Positions 1-11,118 are shown, counted from the stretch's first letter. The stretch: DNA of 64,000 bases from Macrolepiota albuminosa (GCA_027475525.1 JAMWFC010000046.1:992001-1056000); one strand, 5' to 3'. Notes: generated by a model from the letters alone, not told the origin. Translations and numbers: made by a program.

Positions 1-203
1 GTTAGTATACATAGTTGAAATTATATTATATTTATTATAATATAATTTTATTTACAATATTATATTAAAATATAAATATTTAGTTACATGCTGCTTACTA
101 GGCAGCTTATATTTTGTTTTTAACTACATAGTCAATAGACTGGACTGGACTGATTCTGTGTGGTGTGAACATTTAAGCTCTTACAATCTGTCACTTTGTT
201 ACA
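1..203 (+). mobile_element. Truncated 5' LTR of decayed gypsy copy G0 (G1 family)
   Basis: The segment matches, with many transitions, the element-sense strand of the G1 LTRs (11119-11353 and 22068-22456 read on minus). It contains the AT-rich stretch, the GCTGCTTAC/GCAGC element and the terminal GTTACA. The window edge cuts its 5' side. It is the 5' LTR of the decayed plus-strand element that resumes at 690. Positions 204-228 are unassigned. Confidence 0.7.
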
Positions 204-228
204 AATATATTGTGAGGCATGTATTTTC

Positions 229-689
229 TCAGCCTTTGAGGTGCTCTGGTTCTTTAGCTATCATTCAGACAAGTGTGGGCCCTTCAGCACCGCTTCCAGA
301 CTGCTTATATAAGCCAGAGTTTGCCTTTCTGACTTCCAAAGTCCGGAGTTTTCCTGCCTTGTTTGCACAGTTGTTTGGTTAGTCAATTTTCAAGTTTTTA
401 AGGTTTTGTTGTACTATACAGTTGTTTTTCCTGCCTTGTTTGCACAGTTGTTTGGTTAGTCAATTTTCAAGTTTTTAAGGTTTTGTTGTACTATACAGTT
501 GTTTCCTATGCTTCAGAAGCCCCAGAAGCATCCAACCTTGCATAGGGAATCCCTAGACTTGTTTTTTTTGGATCTTCCTCTGCCAGGTGAGTAGTTATTA
601 TGATATTGTCAGTACATACTCTAATACACTTTGGATCTCCCTCTGCCAGCTGTGTGACTGAGCCACAGCCTCTAGAGGTTGCCCTTACA
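229..689 (+). mobile_element. 5'-truncated X-family LTR
   Basis: This matches the X LTR (compare 56336-56853) from its CTCAGCCTTTGAGG segment to the terminal GCCCTTACA, so roughly the first 110 bp are missing. It contains one 77-bp direct duplication (349-502). At 690 the sequence switches to gypsy gag. Confidence 0.8.
349..502. repeat. 77-bp direct duplication 1
   Basis: 349-425 is repeated immediately as 426-502. The period is exactly 77 bp, as at fifteen other unrelated places in this window, so it is probably an assembly join artefact. Confidence 0.85.
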
Positions 690-2655
690 CTTGGCTGAAG
701 AGGCCATGAGTTGGTTCAGACAAGCAGTATTGCACATCAATTGGGTCCAGTATGACTAGATGTTTAAAGAAGTCCTTACAGGAGTGTACAATCAATTTGT
801 ATACTCCTCAACACTGCAAGATGCACAGTAGAACTTCCAGTTCACTAGGTATACTGAGAAGTTGGGTGTATAAGAATTCTATAATACCCTTAATGACCAT
901 GCTCAGAACATGGCAGTGTATTCAGATAGATACACTATGCTTGAAACATTCTTGGACAGTATACCAGCAGACATGTGCCACTATCTGATCTGCAAGGACA
1001 GGCCGTTCCTGAAGGTCAACAATGTCAAGGAGTTTGTGGTATATGCTGATGATGCCCAAAAGTTGATTAGTAGCAGATATGGTTTATGGCTACTGACCAG
1101 AGAAAAATGTGTTGAGCATGCTAGATGTTGAGGGAGTCCTAGGCAGGTCCCAGAGAACAAGTCAGAAATCACTTAAACAGCAAATTTTGGTGAAGGTTGG
1201 TAAAGGTTATTGGTAGGAGATATGCCTCAAGAGTAGTGCACTAATGACAGGGGTGCCTAGATAAAAGAAGGAGCAGATATATGTAAGGTACAGCAAGCAA
1301 TGCAGCAAGAAAACTGGAAGCTTAGCAACATTTAAGCTGTGTGATGCCTGCCATAGATGCAAGATGCATAGGTTCTATATGTGTAACTGCAGCAAGCAGA
1401 CTAGAAATGCCCAGACTCTTGATGACTATGAGCTTAATCAGCACAAAAGAGATCTGAACTGTGAGGTAAACTGAGATGTAAATAAAGTACTCTGTTCTGT
1501 TTTGTAACTAGTGACAACAGTAAGTATTTATAGTAAAAACTGAGTTTGCTGTAGCTAAGAGTTGCCAAGATGCAATGAACTGTAAAGAATGTAATTCAAT
1601 GTTGTACATTAAACTAAATAATAAAAAATGAATAAAAAGGCTGTCCATCTGACTAGGGGAGGGTGCCAAGAGATGTCAGGCACAAGGGTAAAATGCTAAG
1701 CTGTTTGTCATGAGTAAATGCCATTATGCCTAATTTATAAGTGCTATCATCAGCTAGCTGTACTATGTGCTGATTGGTTGATGCCACATGTTACTGCTTG
1801 CCAACAGCATGATTGTCAGCTGCCACTAGTACTATCATTGACTGGTCTCATTGCTTGCTGTGCATGGCCATTGGGTAAGGCCTAAAATAGATAAATCATG
1901 TATGCCAAGTTCAGAATAAGCATGGTAAGATGTCCAGAGCTGATGCCAAGTCTGCTGTTGATGTGTCTAGCCTGTGTAGGGTCCTATCAATGCCACAAAG
2001 TATGAGCAGTCTCTTAAGACTGCTAACTACTATGAGCATTTTAGTAGCTATAAAGAAAGAAGCAGACAACTCATGCCTACTACAACACCACTGCAAGGTC
2101 AGCACATAGGGACCTTCCTGGCCAAAAAGGCCAACATGGACCATGACCACAACGCATGGTTTGTAGTATGCCAAGCCTTAGCCAGGAATCAAGAGTGCAG
2201 CTACCCATACCCAGAACAGGCTTCAGATGGAGAACACCCTAAACCCAGGCTAGAATTCAAGCCAGCCAACCCATCTGGTCAGGTGGGAACATGTTGTTTC
2301 ACATGCAGCCATACTGGCTACTATGCTACCAGCTGCCCTACATGAGCAGGAGCTCAGAAGAAAGGGTATACACTCTGAGCCCACATATGTGCTGCACATA
2401 CAGCAGCAGCAAGTGAGAGTGATGAAGATATCTTTGCTGAGTCTGAGGCAGAGCAGGCCACTGATGACCAGAAGCCTCTAGAAAAGGCATCAGGCACAGA
2501 GTCTGAGAATGTAGTCATGGAGGGGAAGGAGTACATTATAGTAGACGTATTCAACAATGCCTTTAAAAATAAGTACTACAGTTGTGACAGTGACTCTGAG
2601 TGCCTAGCAGCAATAGTGGACTGGCTGTTTTCAAACAACCATAATAAGAACAATG
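690..2655 (+). pseudogene. Decayed gypsy gag of G0
   Basis: Translation in broken frames matches the G1 gag: the capsid-like part (EAMSWFRQAVLH-like, then NMAVYSDRYTMLETFLDSIPADM) and the nucleocapsid zinc knuckle near 2290-2340. The knuckle reads C-x2-C-x4-Y-x4-C, so its histidine is lost. Many differences from G1 are TG or CA where G1 has CG. An insertion of about 945 bp (1047-1990) splits the gag between the sequences encoding FVVYA and YEQSLKTANYYEH. The N-terminal part of gag found in G1 is absent. Not functional. Confidence 0.75.
1047..1990. other. Unclassified ~945-bp insertion in the G0 gag
   Basis: Comparison with G1 gag shows extra DNA between a gag segment ending near 1046 and one resuming near 1991. 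The insert is AT-rich and CpG-poor and holds no convincing ORF. Clear TG/CA ends were not found. ATGCT on the left and ATGCC on the right might be an altered 5-bp target duplication. The nature of the insert is unknown. Confidence 0.45.
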
Positions 2656-3160
2656 TAGTTTGAATGAAGAAATTACTCTTTGTCAAGCAGAGAGCACACT
2701 ACAGCACTCTACATTAAAACAGACAAACAAGGAGTATCTGGTTTTGTATGTGGATGTGAATGGCCATGAAGCCTGGACTCTCTGGAATTTTAGGAGTACT
2801 ATTTTGGATATTATGCCTCAGTTTTCCCATGTGTATGGAATTTCCATACAAGAGTTAGACACTCTATTGACATTGCAATTGAGCACTATAAGGAGCCATG
2901 CAATGGTGCAGTATGGGACTAACATAACTGTTGAAACATCTGGCTCATATAGCTAGGAATATATAGATGTAGCAAATTTTGATTGCTATGAAATGATCTT
3001 GGGAACACTGTTTATACAGTATAACAAAGTCATGTTAGACTTTGAGCACTGTCAAGTGCTGGTAAATGGAAAAGTTATACTAGCAGAACATGCTATGGTG
3101 GACAATACTGATAATTGTCCACAATATTACCATACTACAGAAAAGTGTAAGGACACTCCA
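2656..3160 (+). pseudogene. Decayed gypsy aspartic protease region of G0
   Basis: The translation follows the G1 protease (compare 18625-19038, minus): PQFSHVYGISIQELD and SHAMVQYGTN are recognisable. The catalytic D-S-G triad has become N-F-R, so the protease is dead. A stop follows the GSYS segment, and homology continues out of frame to about 3160. Confidence 0.75.
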
Positions 3161-5256
3161 TGACTCAGTTGGCCAAAAGTGCCAATGGTAGAGGATGTGG
3201 TTAAGAAGGCACAGGCCATGCCTGGACTAAGCTCAGACCACCAGGCAGTGATGATGAGTGAGGAGGAATATCAAGCCTCCAAGACAACTAATGAGTGAAT
3301 AGTTGCTCTGGACAGTTAAGGCACAAAGTTTCCAAAGAAACATCAGCAGAGGGCAAAGAAGCCTGCAGAATTAGTAGATGTGTGCCCATCACAAGTCAAG
3401 CTGAAGGACTTGAGAGACAATAACTAAGAGGCAGAAGCCTCAGAAGAAGATGAGGACATGTGGTTTTATGGGAGTGGCCAGCTCTCCTACCCAAGTACGA
3501 TTAGGCATATGATCCTCAAATGCCACAGGAATGGAATAAGCTGGTGACAGCCACTTGTGTGCAAAATGCATATCAATGATGGACAATCATTATATCCAAG
3601 TATCATCAGCCAGATATAGACAAAGTATTTGTAGCATATTCAATTAAACAAGAGGGGAAGACCCTTGTGGCCTGCAAGGCAAAAAGAATGGCCCTACTGC
3701 TAAAGTTGCATGTACCTGATGAGAGTGTTAATTAGGTGCTCATAGTGCATGAACAATATGGACAGCGGCCATGTCCACCATCAGATATGGTCAAAGAGCT
3801 TCTTCCAGTGCATCAGAAGAGAAAACAGAAGGCAACAAGCCTTCATGAGAATGACATTCCTTAATTGCATCAGCAATAGCAAGAGGAATTTGCTGATATG
3901 GTCAATAGAACCAAGAAGGAGCTTTTGCCATGATGGAAAGTAAACTATGAGATTAATCACATTAATAAGAACAAGCAGTAGAAGTACCACCTGCTATGCT
4001 GCCTGTGTGCATTTAAGAAGCAATTACACAATAAAACTAATTGCTACTTGAATGCTCAATGATGGTCACTGTCAGGTTCTGCTGAGTTGAGAGCTTTCTG
4101 AAAAAGCAACACCTTTATGAGGCGGACTTGATCTATGGACACTCGGGTGTCTGGAACTCCAGACTGAGCTCCAGGGTTCAAGACACAAACAGGAAGATTC
4201 TTGGAGTAAGGGACTTAGTCTGGGGATCGGATGAAGTCGAGTTGAAAACCGGGGGTTCTAGAATGAGACCTGGTTAGTGAAGTGTAAGTCGCAAAGTGCG
4301 TACCAATCTTAGGAGCATGTGAACAAGTTGAGTGTGCCAGTTGAAGCATGCCAGTCAGTGTGTACCAATCAATCAAAGGGCATACAAGCACTCAAATGTA
4401 ATATCAAAACTAAAGTATGACAAGTAGGTGGCTACTCTTTAAGTACTGGTGGGACTACTCTGGGTTCCTGAGGGTCTCCAGGATGTCTGGGTTGCTTCTG
4501 GAAGTGAATGGGTGGCAGCAGGAGGAGGGAAACTGTATGTCAGAGATTGTGATTGGGGCAGAGGGGCAGCACTAATGCATGATGCATAATAGCTGGGGTA
4601 ATTGATGTGATCTAATGATTGACGGGTGTGCTGGCAGGCAGTTCCAGGGTCTATAACGTAGGGCTGTCGGGGGGTGCAGCGTGATGGTGGGGTCTGTTGC
4701 GTGTGATGGCGGTGTCCGTGATCATGATGGCAGGGCTGTGTCGTGGGGTTGCAGGAGAGTCTCAGATGGGGCTCCGGAAATGTCCCAAGGTGGTCCTGGG
4801 TAGGGAGGTTGTGACAGTCACCATGCACCACTACATAAGCTGCACTGTTGCTGTGCATTTCAAAGAAGGACATAACCCTTTGTACTGCTCTGAATGCATG
4901 TCAGCACAATGATAACACAATAAAGAAGGTTACTCCTTTACCAGATTAAGAGATGATCCAGAAAGACATGGCTCAAGCAAAGTATCACTCAAAGATCGAC
5001 CTCACTGACACTTATGAACAGGTGTGCATCTGCATTTAAGATGTATTCAAGACCATGTTTGCATTGATTATGAGTATATTCACCAGCAATATCATGCAAA
5101 TTGAGGACTGTAACACCCCAGCTACCTTTCAGAGGCTAATAACCTTCATATTCTATGATGTGATTGGACACTTTATGCATGTTTACTTAGATAGCATATT
5201 CATCTTTTCTGATTCCATTGAGGAGCATGAACAGCACCTCAGAGTTGTGTTTGAAT
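3161..5256 (+). pseudogene. Decayed protease-RT linker and reverse transcriptase of G0
   Basis: 3161-4069 follows the linker and RT start of G1 (compare 17700-18610, minus). A solo LTR interrupts at 4070-4816. Homology resumes at 4817-5256, including a segment similar to G1 around TSNIMQIGDCNAPATFQRL. The catalytic Y-x-D-D motif reads Y-L-D-S, so the second aspartate is lost. After 5256 the sequence jumps straight to integrase, an internal deletion of well over 1 kb relative to G1. Confidence 0.75.
4070..4816 (+). mobile_element. Solo LTR Y1 (747 bp) with target duplication GTCAC
   Basis: The block begins TGTCAGGTTCTGCTGAG and ends GGTTGTGACA, giving inverted termini TGTCA/TGACA. It is flanked by a perfect 5-bp duplication, GTCAC, at 4065-4069 and 4817-4821. 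G0 coding homology is continuous when the block and one GTCAC are removed. A related LTR with its own target duplication lies at 59424-60260. The 144-aa minus-strand reading frame inside (4439-4873) is incidental. Confidence 0.9.
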
Positions 5257-5423
5257 GACTCTATTGGGATGAACTTTATTGGTCCTTTCCCTCTGGGTGG
5301 AATATGCCACATGACAAGCATGGTGCATCTTATATCGGTGCAAACAATGCTGATAGCAAAAGAGCTATCATGGATCTATCTCAGAGAGATTGTTAGGCTG
5401 CATAAGCTGCCTAGTACCATTGT
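5257..5423 (+). pseudogene. Gypsy integrase scrap of G0
   Basis: The segment encodes text similar to the G1 integrase core around GMDFVGPFP and MTSMVHL..VRT..TAKELSWIYLREIVRLH..PSTIV. The part between the GPFP motif and the MTSMVHL motif is shortened. It ends where a reverse-oriented X LTR begins at 5424. Confidence 0.7.
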
Positions 5424-5538
5424 TGTAAGGGCAACCTCTGGAGGCTATGGCTCAGTCACACAGAGATTGTTAGGCTGCATAAGCTGCCTAGTACCATTGT
5501 TGTAAGGGCAACCTCTGGAGGCTATGGCTCAGTCACAC
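5385..5538. repeat. 77-bp direct duplication 2
   Basis: 5385-5461 is repeated at 5462-5538. It spans the junction between the integrase scrap and the X LTR, so the junction appears twice. Confidence 0.85.
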
Positions 5539-5852
5539 AGCTGGCAGAGGGTGATCTAAAGTATATTAGAGTATATACTAACAATATCATAATAACTACT
5601 CACCTGGCAGAGAGAGATCCAAAGAGAACAAGTCTAGAGATTTTCTATGCCAGGTTGGATGCTTTTGGGGCCTCTGAAATATGGAAACGACTGTACAGTA
5701 CAACAAAACTTTAAAAACTTAAAAATTGCCTAAATAAACAACTGTATAAAGAAGGCAGGAAAACTTCAGACTTTGGAAGTTAGAAAGGCAAACTTGGGCT
5801 TATATAAGTAGTCTGGAAGTGGTGCTGAGGGGCCCACACTTGTCTGAATAAA
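5424..5852 (-). mobile_element. X-family LTR fragment, reverse orientation
   Basis: Begins TGTAAGGGCAACCTC (reverse complement of the X LTR 3' end) and follows the X LTR until homology fades near CACTTGTCTGAATA. The U3 start is missing. It includes the second half of a 77-bp duplication. Confidence 0.75.
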
Positions 5853-5879
5853 AATTCACATCACAATGGTAGAGGAAAC

Positions 5880-6285
5880 TGTCAGGGAACTCCTCATTTC
5901 TTTCTTCTTTCACTCCTTATCTCTTCACTCTCTTTTCATTCATTCTCTTATTTTTTTGTCATTCTCTCATTTTACTGTTTCTATTCTTTCAACACTATCT
6001 GTTAAGACTATTCTCAGCCCTTGAAGTGCTCTGATTCTTTAGCTATCATTCAGACAAGTGTGGGCCCTTCAGCACCACTTCCAGACTACTTACATAAGCC
6101 AGAGCTTGTCTTTCTGACTTATAAAGTCCAGAGTTCTCCTGCCTTATTTGTACAGTTATTTATTTAGGTAATTTTTGAGTTTTTAAGGTTTTGTTGTACT
6201 ATACAGTTGTTTTTCATGATTCAGAGGCCCCAGAAGCATCTAACCTGGCATAGAGAATCCCTAAACTTGTTCTCTTTGGATCATC
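5880..6285 (+). mobile_element. X-family LTR fragment, forward, 3'-truncated
   Basis: Starts TGTCAGGGAACTCCTC, the proper X LTR start, and runs to CTTTGGATC at about 6285. There it joins the gag of a minus-strand Copia element. The two opposed X fragments here suggest rearrangement between LTR copies. Confidence 0.75.
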
Positions 6286-7172
6286 AAGCATCTTCCCAGC
6301 CATACCACCACCTTCCAAGACACACCAAGGTTTAGTGTGCCCTGTGTAAGTAGGTTGTCCATGAGTTTTACATGCATTGCAGATCAAGTCGTCACGTCGG
6401 TTGGTGGGATGAACAGCTAAGGCAGTCAGTGTCATGTCAGCTATGCCCTAGTCAGCAACAAAGAGTGTTTGCTCATTCTCCAGGAAACGTCGAATGTCAT
6501 CAGGACCATAGGGCGAGGTGGCAGTGGCTGCCGCAAGATCACGAGAGATGATCGACCTTGCATTTGCATAGAGGAAGTTGTCAGAAAGGGAAGATAAGGC
6601 AGCAATGGATTGTAGGAGGTCCTTTGTCACCTCACCGACATCAAACGCATGATTAATCTTCTCAAAAATGCGATCTATCGTCTTGGTAATAGGCTCTGCC
6701 AGTGAATACTTCGTGGTCAACACTTCCTGAAGTAGTTGAACTTGTTGAACTGGACCTGCCCCCCATGCCATGCCTGCAAGTACTTCCATAGAGCCTGCAC
6801 ATCGATCGAGTTGTCAGCCAGGTTGTGCTCTGACTCAGAGAGGCCCAGCATCAGGAAGGAGTGGGCAAGGCAATTGTTTAGCTGCCAATTCCGGTACACA
6901 CGCAGTTCATGCATTTTGTGAGATAAATCAGGAGGGTCAAAAACGTATTTGTAGAGTTCGGACATCGTGAGTTCCAACTTCATATATTTGGACCATGGGG
7001 TCCACTTTCTGTCATCCTTTGCAAGGAGGTCCCCAGAGTATCAGAGGGAGACCTTTATCTGTGTAATGATCGGTGTAGAGCTATCAACACAACGCATCTC
7101 CCATACATCATCATCAGCCACAGGTGGAGGAGAACTTTCAGCATCTCCAGCAGTAACAGTAGGTGGCGCCAT
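6286..7172 (-). pseudogene. Copia C gag, frameshifted and 3'-truncated
   Basis: Minus-strand Copia Gag. The likely start is the ATG at 7172 (MAPPTVTAGD...). Two overlapping frames (6983-6717 and 6789-6448) and a third block (6435 downwards) give the UBN2-like Copia Gag, including ELRVYRNWQLNNCLAHSFL and VKKIF..NHAFDVG-like segments. A CCHC-like finger of the form C-x2-C...GHT-x2-WC lies near 6310-6375 and resembles that of Copia A. A stop near 7040 and a frameshift near 6750 make it non-functional. The element is cut at 6285 by an X LTR fragment, so protease, integrase and RT are missing. The gag lies directly downstream of LTR C on the same strand. Confidence 0.75.
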
Positions 7173-7378
7173 AGTAGTGATTGTAATCAAGAACAGAGAT
7201 AAGGTACGGGACCAGAACAGTGTGTGTCCTCAGGGCAAAGGCAACATGCAACACAGTGCACATGGCAATCAGACAGCAATATCAAGCAGAGACCCACACA
7301 TGTCGGGCAGGTAGTCTACACAGGCAAAGAAAAAAAAAGTCTTGGTTGTAGGATCGTATGTCAGTGCACGAAGCAGCA

Positions 7379-7391
7379 CAGTCCCATAACC
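7379..7391 (-). promoter_or_regulatory. Copia C primer-binding site
   Basis: On minus the LTR end (TTGTAACA) is followed at once by GGTTATGGG, which is complementary to the anticodon region of initiator methionine tRNA. This is the half-tRNA priming known for Copia. The same 9-mer follows the LTRs of Copia A and Copia F. Confidence 0.7.
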
Positions 7392-7692
7392 TGTTACAAT
7401 CTAAACCTATAGCACATGAGTGAGTACCTCAGTCTCGTATACTTGACTGATATTAATCCTACCTATAGCACATGAGTGAGTACTATGGTAGGAGAGATTG
7501 TAAGTGAAGGTCATATATATGTATGTATCGTACTCACCCTCAGTCTCGTATACTTGACTGAGGGTGACATAGATTGTGTGGTCTGTATATATGTCTATTC
7601 GAGTTGTATCAGGGTAAGTAAATTAATGTCATTCAACCCTTTTTGAGTCATATCATACTATGCCACTTACGGTGTACCACCGGCATCCAACA
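7392..7692 (-). mobile_element. 5' LTR of Copia C
   Basis: On minus the block starts TGTTGGATGCC and ends TTGTAACA, followed by a primer-binding site and gag. A TATA-like stretch lies at about 7585-7592. The start (plus 7692) was chosen as the TG terminus at the expected distance from the hairpin; the end at 7392 is firm. It carries the unspliced/spliced tandem described for 7407-7560. Confidence 0.7.
7407..7560 (-). other. LTR C: intron-containing segment followed by its intron-less copy
   Basis: Minus order: segment 1 (7560-7538) begins CAGTCAAG and ends CTGAGG. A 55-nt interval follows (7537-7483, GTGAGT...CATAG, with a CTTAC branch-point candidate), then segment 2 (7482-7463). After a short spacer, segment 1 recurs (7449-7427), joined directly to segment 2 (7426-7407). 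The missing interval is exactly GT...AG. Confidence 0.85.
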
Positions 7693-8660
7693 GATAACAA
7701 GGTGCAGCAAGGTGTCAACAGTGGTGCTAAGAATAAGTGGTGCCATAAAAAGTAGTCTGGAAGTAATTGGAGGCTGTAGCCATGAGTTATTAGTAAAAAT
7801 ATGCAAAAAATAGTGCTGGAAGTGCTAGAGCATGCCACTTCTGGTGGTAACAGTGGACTAACATGAAGTGCTGGTATTGGTGCTATCTGTGGCCAGCTAT
7901 GATGAGAGCTTATTACTGTCACAAAAATATTGATGTGGGGGAGATGCAAGGACTGTGTGATGGAGAAGCAAGCACGCCAACCTTTCAATGCTAAAACTGA
8001 GCCAGTGACAAAACTGTACAAATGAGTTTGACTTATGGGGCCTTGCATGAGTACAGATGACAGGTGGGAAGATGCTAATGCTTGTAGCAATAGAACATGT
8101 CAGGACTGACTGCAAAGCATGGTACTTGGCATACAAGACAAAAGAGAACATGGTGGCATGCCTCAAATTGTTTGATGTGCACATCAAGATGCAACTCAAG
8201 ATGAGAGTGAAGTGTGTGTGGATGGATGGGGGTAGAGAATTTGAGAACAAGCTGTGGAACATGTATTATGCAAAGTGGGGGATCAAGCACAAGACCATAC
8301 CACCACACTCCTTAGCAGCAAATAGCATAGTCAAACAATGGAATTGTGCAACCCTAGACTTAACGCATAGCATACTAAGCAACTTATGCCTACCTGTGCA
8401 TTACTGAGGCAAAGCAACCTCAAGTGCCATACACATACTCAACTTTATACCAAGCTCTGGGCACCCAAGTAAGACTCTGCATAAAATACACACAGTGGCC
8501 AAGCCAGACATGTTGTACCTGTAGCCATTTAAGTGCATAGCCTACATGAAAGTGCTAAAGAAGGATGATAGGAGCAAACTAGATGCATGATTGATGAAAT
8601 GTATGTTGATAGACTACTTTGGACATGGAGACTATAAGGTACTAGATTGATCATCAGGAC
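7693..8660 (+). pseudogene. Copia E GAG-pre-integrase and integrase remnant
   Basis: Broken plus-strand coding with Copia integrase character. There is a zinc-binding-like C..C stretch with EKQARQPF near 7950-7990, then a core around VAIEHVRTDCKAW, VWMDGGREFENKL and KTIPPHSLAANSIVKQ (8075-8340). The motif expected to end N-G-x-x-E reads N-S-I-V-K, so the catalytic glutamate is not evident. Homology continues past a stop at 8404. The region is CpG-poor. The left end abuts LTR C and no LTR of this element was identified. Confidence 0.65.
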
Positions 8661-9160
8661 AAGTTTTTCATTTATCCAATATTATTTTCAAGGAAAGCTT
8701 ATCCCACAGGACCCTGCCAGAGGAATGTGATGGCCTAGTAGTGAACTTAAATTCAAATCCTTGATGTTCCAATAGCAGAGAAAGGAGAGAAATGCCAAAC
8801 TCAAAGAATCCACCAATATCTGCAGAAACCCAAAACACATCTACTGCTGACTCTGCACCAACAACTTTAATAGCCAACCCTGAATTGAGAAGCTCCTGCC
8901 AGCCAGACCTCTGCAGATTGGCATGAATTGCAGCAAGGTCAATAATAATGTTGCATGAGAACCTCAGCACTGACCCTGATAGCCCTGACAGTGCATCCAG
9001 ATCTGAGAGCAAAGAAGAGATGTACATGAGTATGCCTGATGCTCTGATAGCACACACAAAAGATCCTGACAAAAAGTAGATACTAAAATTGTACTCCAAA
9101 GCAATGCACTGCCCAGGGCCTGATGGATAAAAAGATGAAGAGAATGTACAAACAAAATGT
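8661..9160 (+). pseudogene. Copia E linker between integrase and RT, degraded
   Basis: Lies between recognisable integrase and RT blocks and is in the position of the variable Copia linker. The translation shows only acidic and serine-rich scraps, with stops in all plus frames. A 195-aa minus-strand frame here (8668-9255) has no family resemblance and is treated as incidental. Confidence 0.4.
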
Positions 9161-10690
9161 GTGAAGGCTAGTTGCATGGCCAGAGGAAGCATGAACAATG
9201 AAAAATTGATGGATGTACACCCTGAAGTACAATGCAGCTGCAAAGCAAGGCTCATAGCAAAAGGGTTCTCACAAATACTTGAAGTGAATTATTTTGCAAT
9301 ATATGCATCTGTTGTGAAATACAAATTGTTAAGGATGAATCTAGCAATGGGTGCAATCCTTGACTATGAGATATGGCAAATTGATTATACCAGCATGTAT
9401 CTAAACACCTCAACACAAGTGTCAATTCTAATGGAGCAGCCCAAGAGATATAAGGTGAAACTGAGTGACATATACAAAATGGATGTAAATGAGGGTAAGT
9501 AAGTTTGGAGAAGCAATGGTGGTGGTAGAGTAACTACAACAATGAGGGAAGCTTGGTATCCCTCCTGGATAAACTCTTATATAGCACAATGGATAGCATG
9601 AGAAACTAGTGGTACATGTTTGACAATGACATAAGGCAGCTAGGATATTGGAAATATGAAGTGGACTAGTCAGTGCAATTGTGAGACAGAGGAGGGGAGA
9701 AGACAATAACAAGCACATATACAAATGACACCTTGTGCATGCCAATGTCAAAGGAGGAGACAATATAAGTGCAGAAAAAATTGGGCAAAAAGTATGAGAC
9801 CAAAGATCTTGGTGACATCAAATTTGTGCTAGGAATCCAAGTCATGCAAGACAGAAGCAATCACTTTATTGTACTTGACTAGGAAGAATACCTGAAGAGA
9901 ATATTAGAAAAGCTCAGAATGCTAGAGTGCATGCTAAAATACACACTATTGCCACTGAGTATTATCCTGAGCAGGTCCAAAGTGCCAGCAACAGATGAGA
10001 AAAGACAGTCTATAGTGAATAAGCCATATCAAGAAGTTCTCAGATCATTGATATATGCCCAAGTTGGGACACCACCAGACATAGCCTTTGCTGTGACCTT
10101 ACTCAGTTGGTTCATATCAAACCCCAGAAAAGCTCACTGGCTTGCTCTCAAACACATCATGCAATATGTTAAGGCTACAATCCACTACAAGCTGAGATAT
10201 AGCAGTCCTGGATACACCAACTACATTCTATGCAGGTATTATGATTCAGACTTTGTGACAGATATCAGTACCCACAAGTCAGTCTCAGGGGGCATATACA
10301 TCCAAGCAGGAGGACCAACAAGCCAGACCTCAAAATTCTAGGATACAGTATTTATATCAACAACAGAAGTGGAGTACATAGTGTGTGCAAATGGGGGAGA
10401 GCAGATCCAATAGATGTTCACAGCACTAACAGAGATTGGACCAGGTGTACCTTAGCCTGCAGAGCTAAAAGGCAACAACATCAGCTTGATATTGATTGTT
10501 GAGAACAAGAAGAACCATAATTGTGTAAAGCACATTGATGTCCAACACCATTTCATCAGACAAACAGTCAAGAACAGGAAGATCTCAATTACATATATAC
10601 CAAGTGCTGAAAACCTTGCCAATCTATTCACAAAAGCCCTACCATGTCTCCAACACCAAACATTTTGTGCAGTGCTCTGTCTCTTCAAGA
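9161..10690 (+). pseudogene. Copia E reverse transcriptase and RNase H remnant
   Basis: 9161-9480 encodes the RT start (KARLIAKGFSQ, then IWQIDYTSMYLN in the place of D-V-K-T-A-F-L). 9919-10341 encodes the RT end (YQEVLRSLIYAQVGTPPDIAFAV is recognisable) and the RNase H start. 10486-10690 encodes the RNase H end (KHIDVQHHFIRQ.., NLANLFTKALP). Stops separate these blocks. The element is old, CpG-poor and inactive. It is split by solo LTR D, and by G1 inserted at 11118. Confidence 0.75.
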
Positions 10691-10715
10691 CCTGACATAT
10701 GTGGCAAATTTGGAG

Positions 10716-11056
10716 TATTAGAACCTAATAGCAAGTATACCTCAGTTCAATGTGGAATTGACTGTATTCATTGTATTGTACCTAATAGCAAGTATACTAA
10801 TGGTACATGGTGAATAAATAAGCGGTAAATGTATGATATAAGTGGACTCACCCTCAGTTCAATGTGGAATTGACTGAGGGTGCATGAACATATGGTACCG
10901 TTATAAATACAGAATGGGGACAAAGAGAGCTTTGTCCCTAGTGTGATATCAGTATGGTGGCAGTGTTGTGTGTGATGAGAAATGAGGGTATTCAATTGAG
11001 GTTGAAGGTGTTGTCATTGTGGATACATGTCATTTGTGGGTGTGTAGGCGCTAACA
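10716..11056 (-). mobile_element. Solo Copia-type LTR D with target duplication TGGAG
   Basis: On minus the LTR starts TGTTAGCGCC and ends TTCTAATA (terminal CA changed to TA). It is flanked by a perfect 5-bp duplication, TGGAG, at 10711-10715 and 11057-11061. A TATA-like TTATAA lies near 10895. It sits in the 3' end of Copia E and carries the unspliced/spliced tandem at 10725-10876. Confidence 0.88.
10725..10876 (-). other. LTR D: intron-containing segment followed by its intron-less copy
   Basis: Minus order: segment 1 (10876-10852) begins CAGTCAATT and ends CTGAGG. A 55-nt interval follows (10851-10797, GTGAGT...ATTAG), then segment 2 (10796-10782). After a spacer, segment 1 recurs (10764-10740), joined directly to segment 2 (10739-10725). 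Both copies of segment 2 are followed by GT and then diverge. Confidence 0.85.
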
Positions 11057-11118
11057 TGGAGGAGTGTCAGGAAAAGGGAATTGCAACACATGTTGTGGGC
11101 ATGTGACTGATGCCACTG

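Noticed and set aside
4439..4873. 144-aa minus-strand frame rich in His and Pro
   Set aside because: It is inside solo LTR Y1 and crosses its boundary and target duplication.
7440..7500. Direct repeat of about 20 bp at offset 56 in LTR C as another assembly duplication
   Set aside because: The offset is not 77 and equals the intron-plus-spacer arrangement seen in three other LTRs.
8668..9255. 195-aa minus-strand frame
   Set aside because: It is antisense to the Copia E linker and RT start, with no family resemblance.
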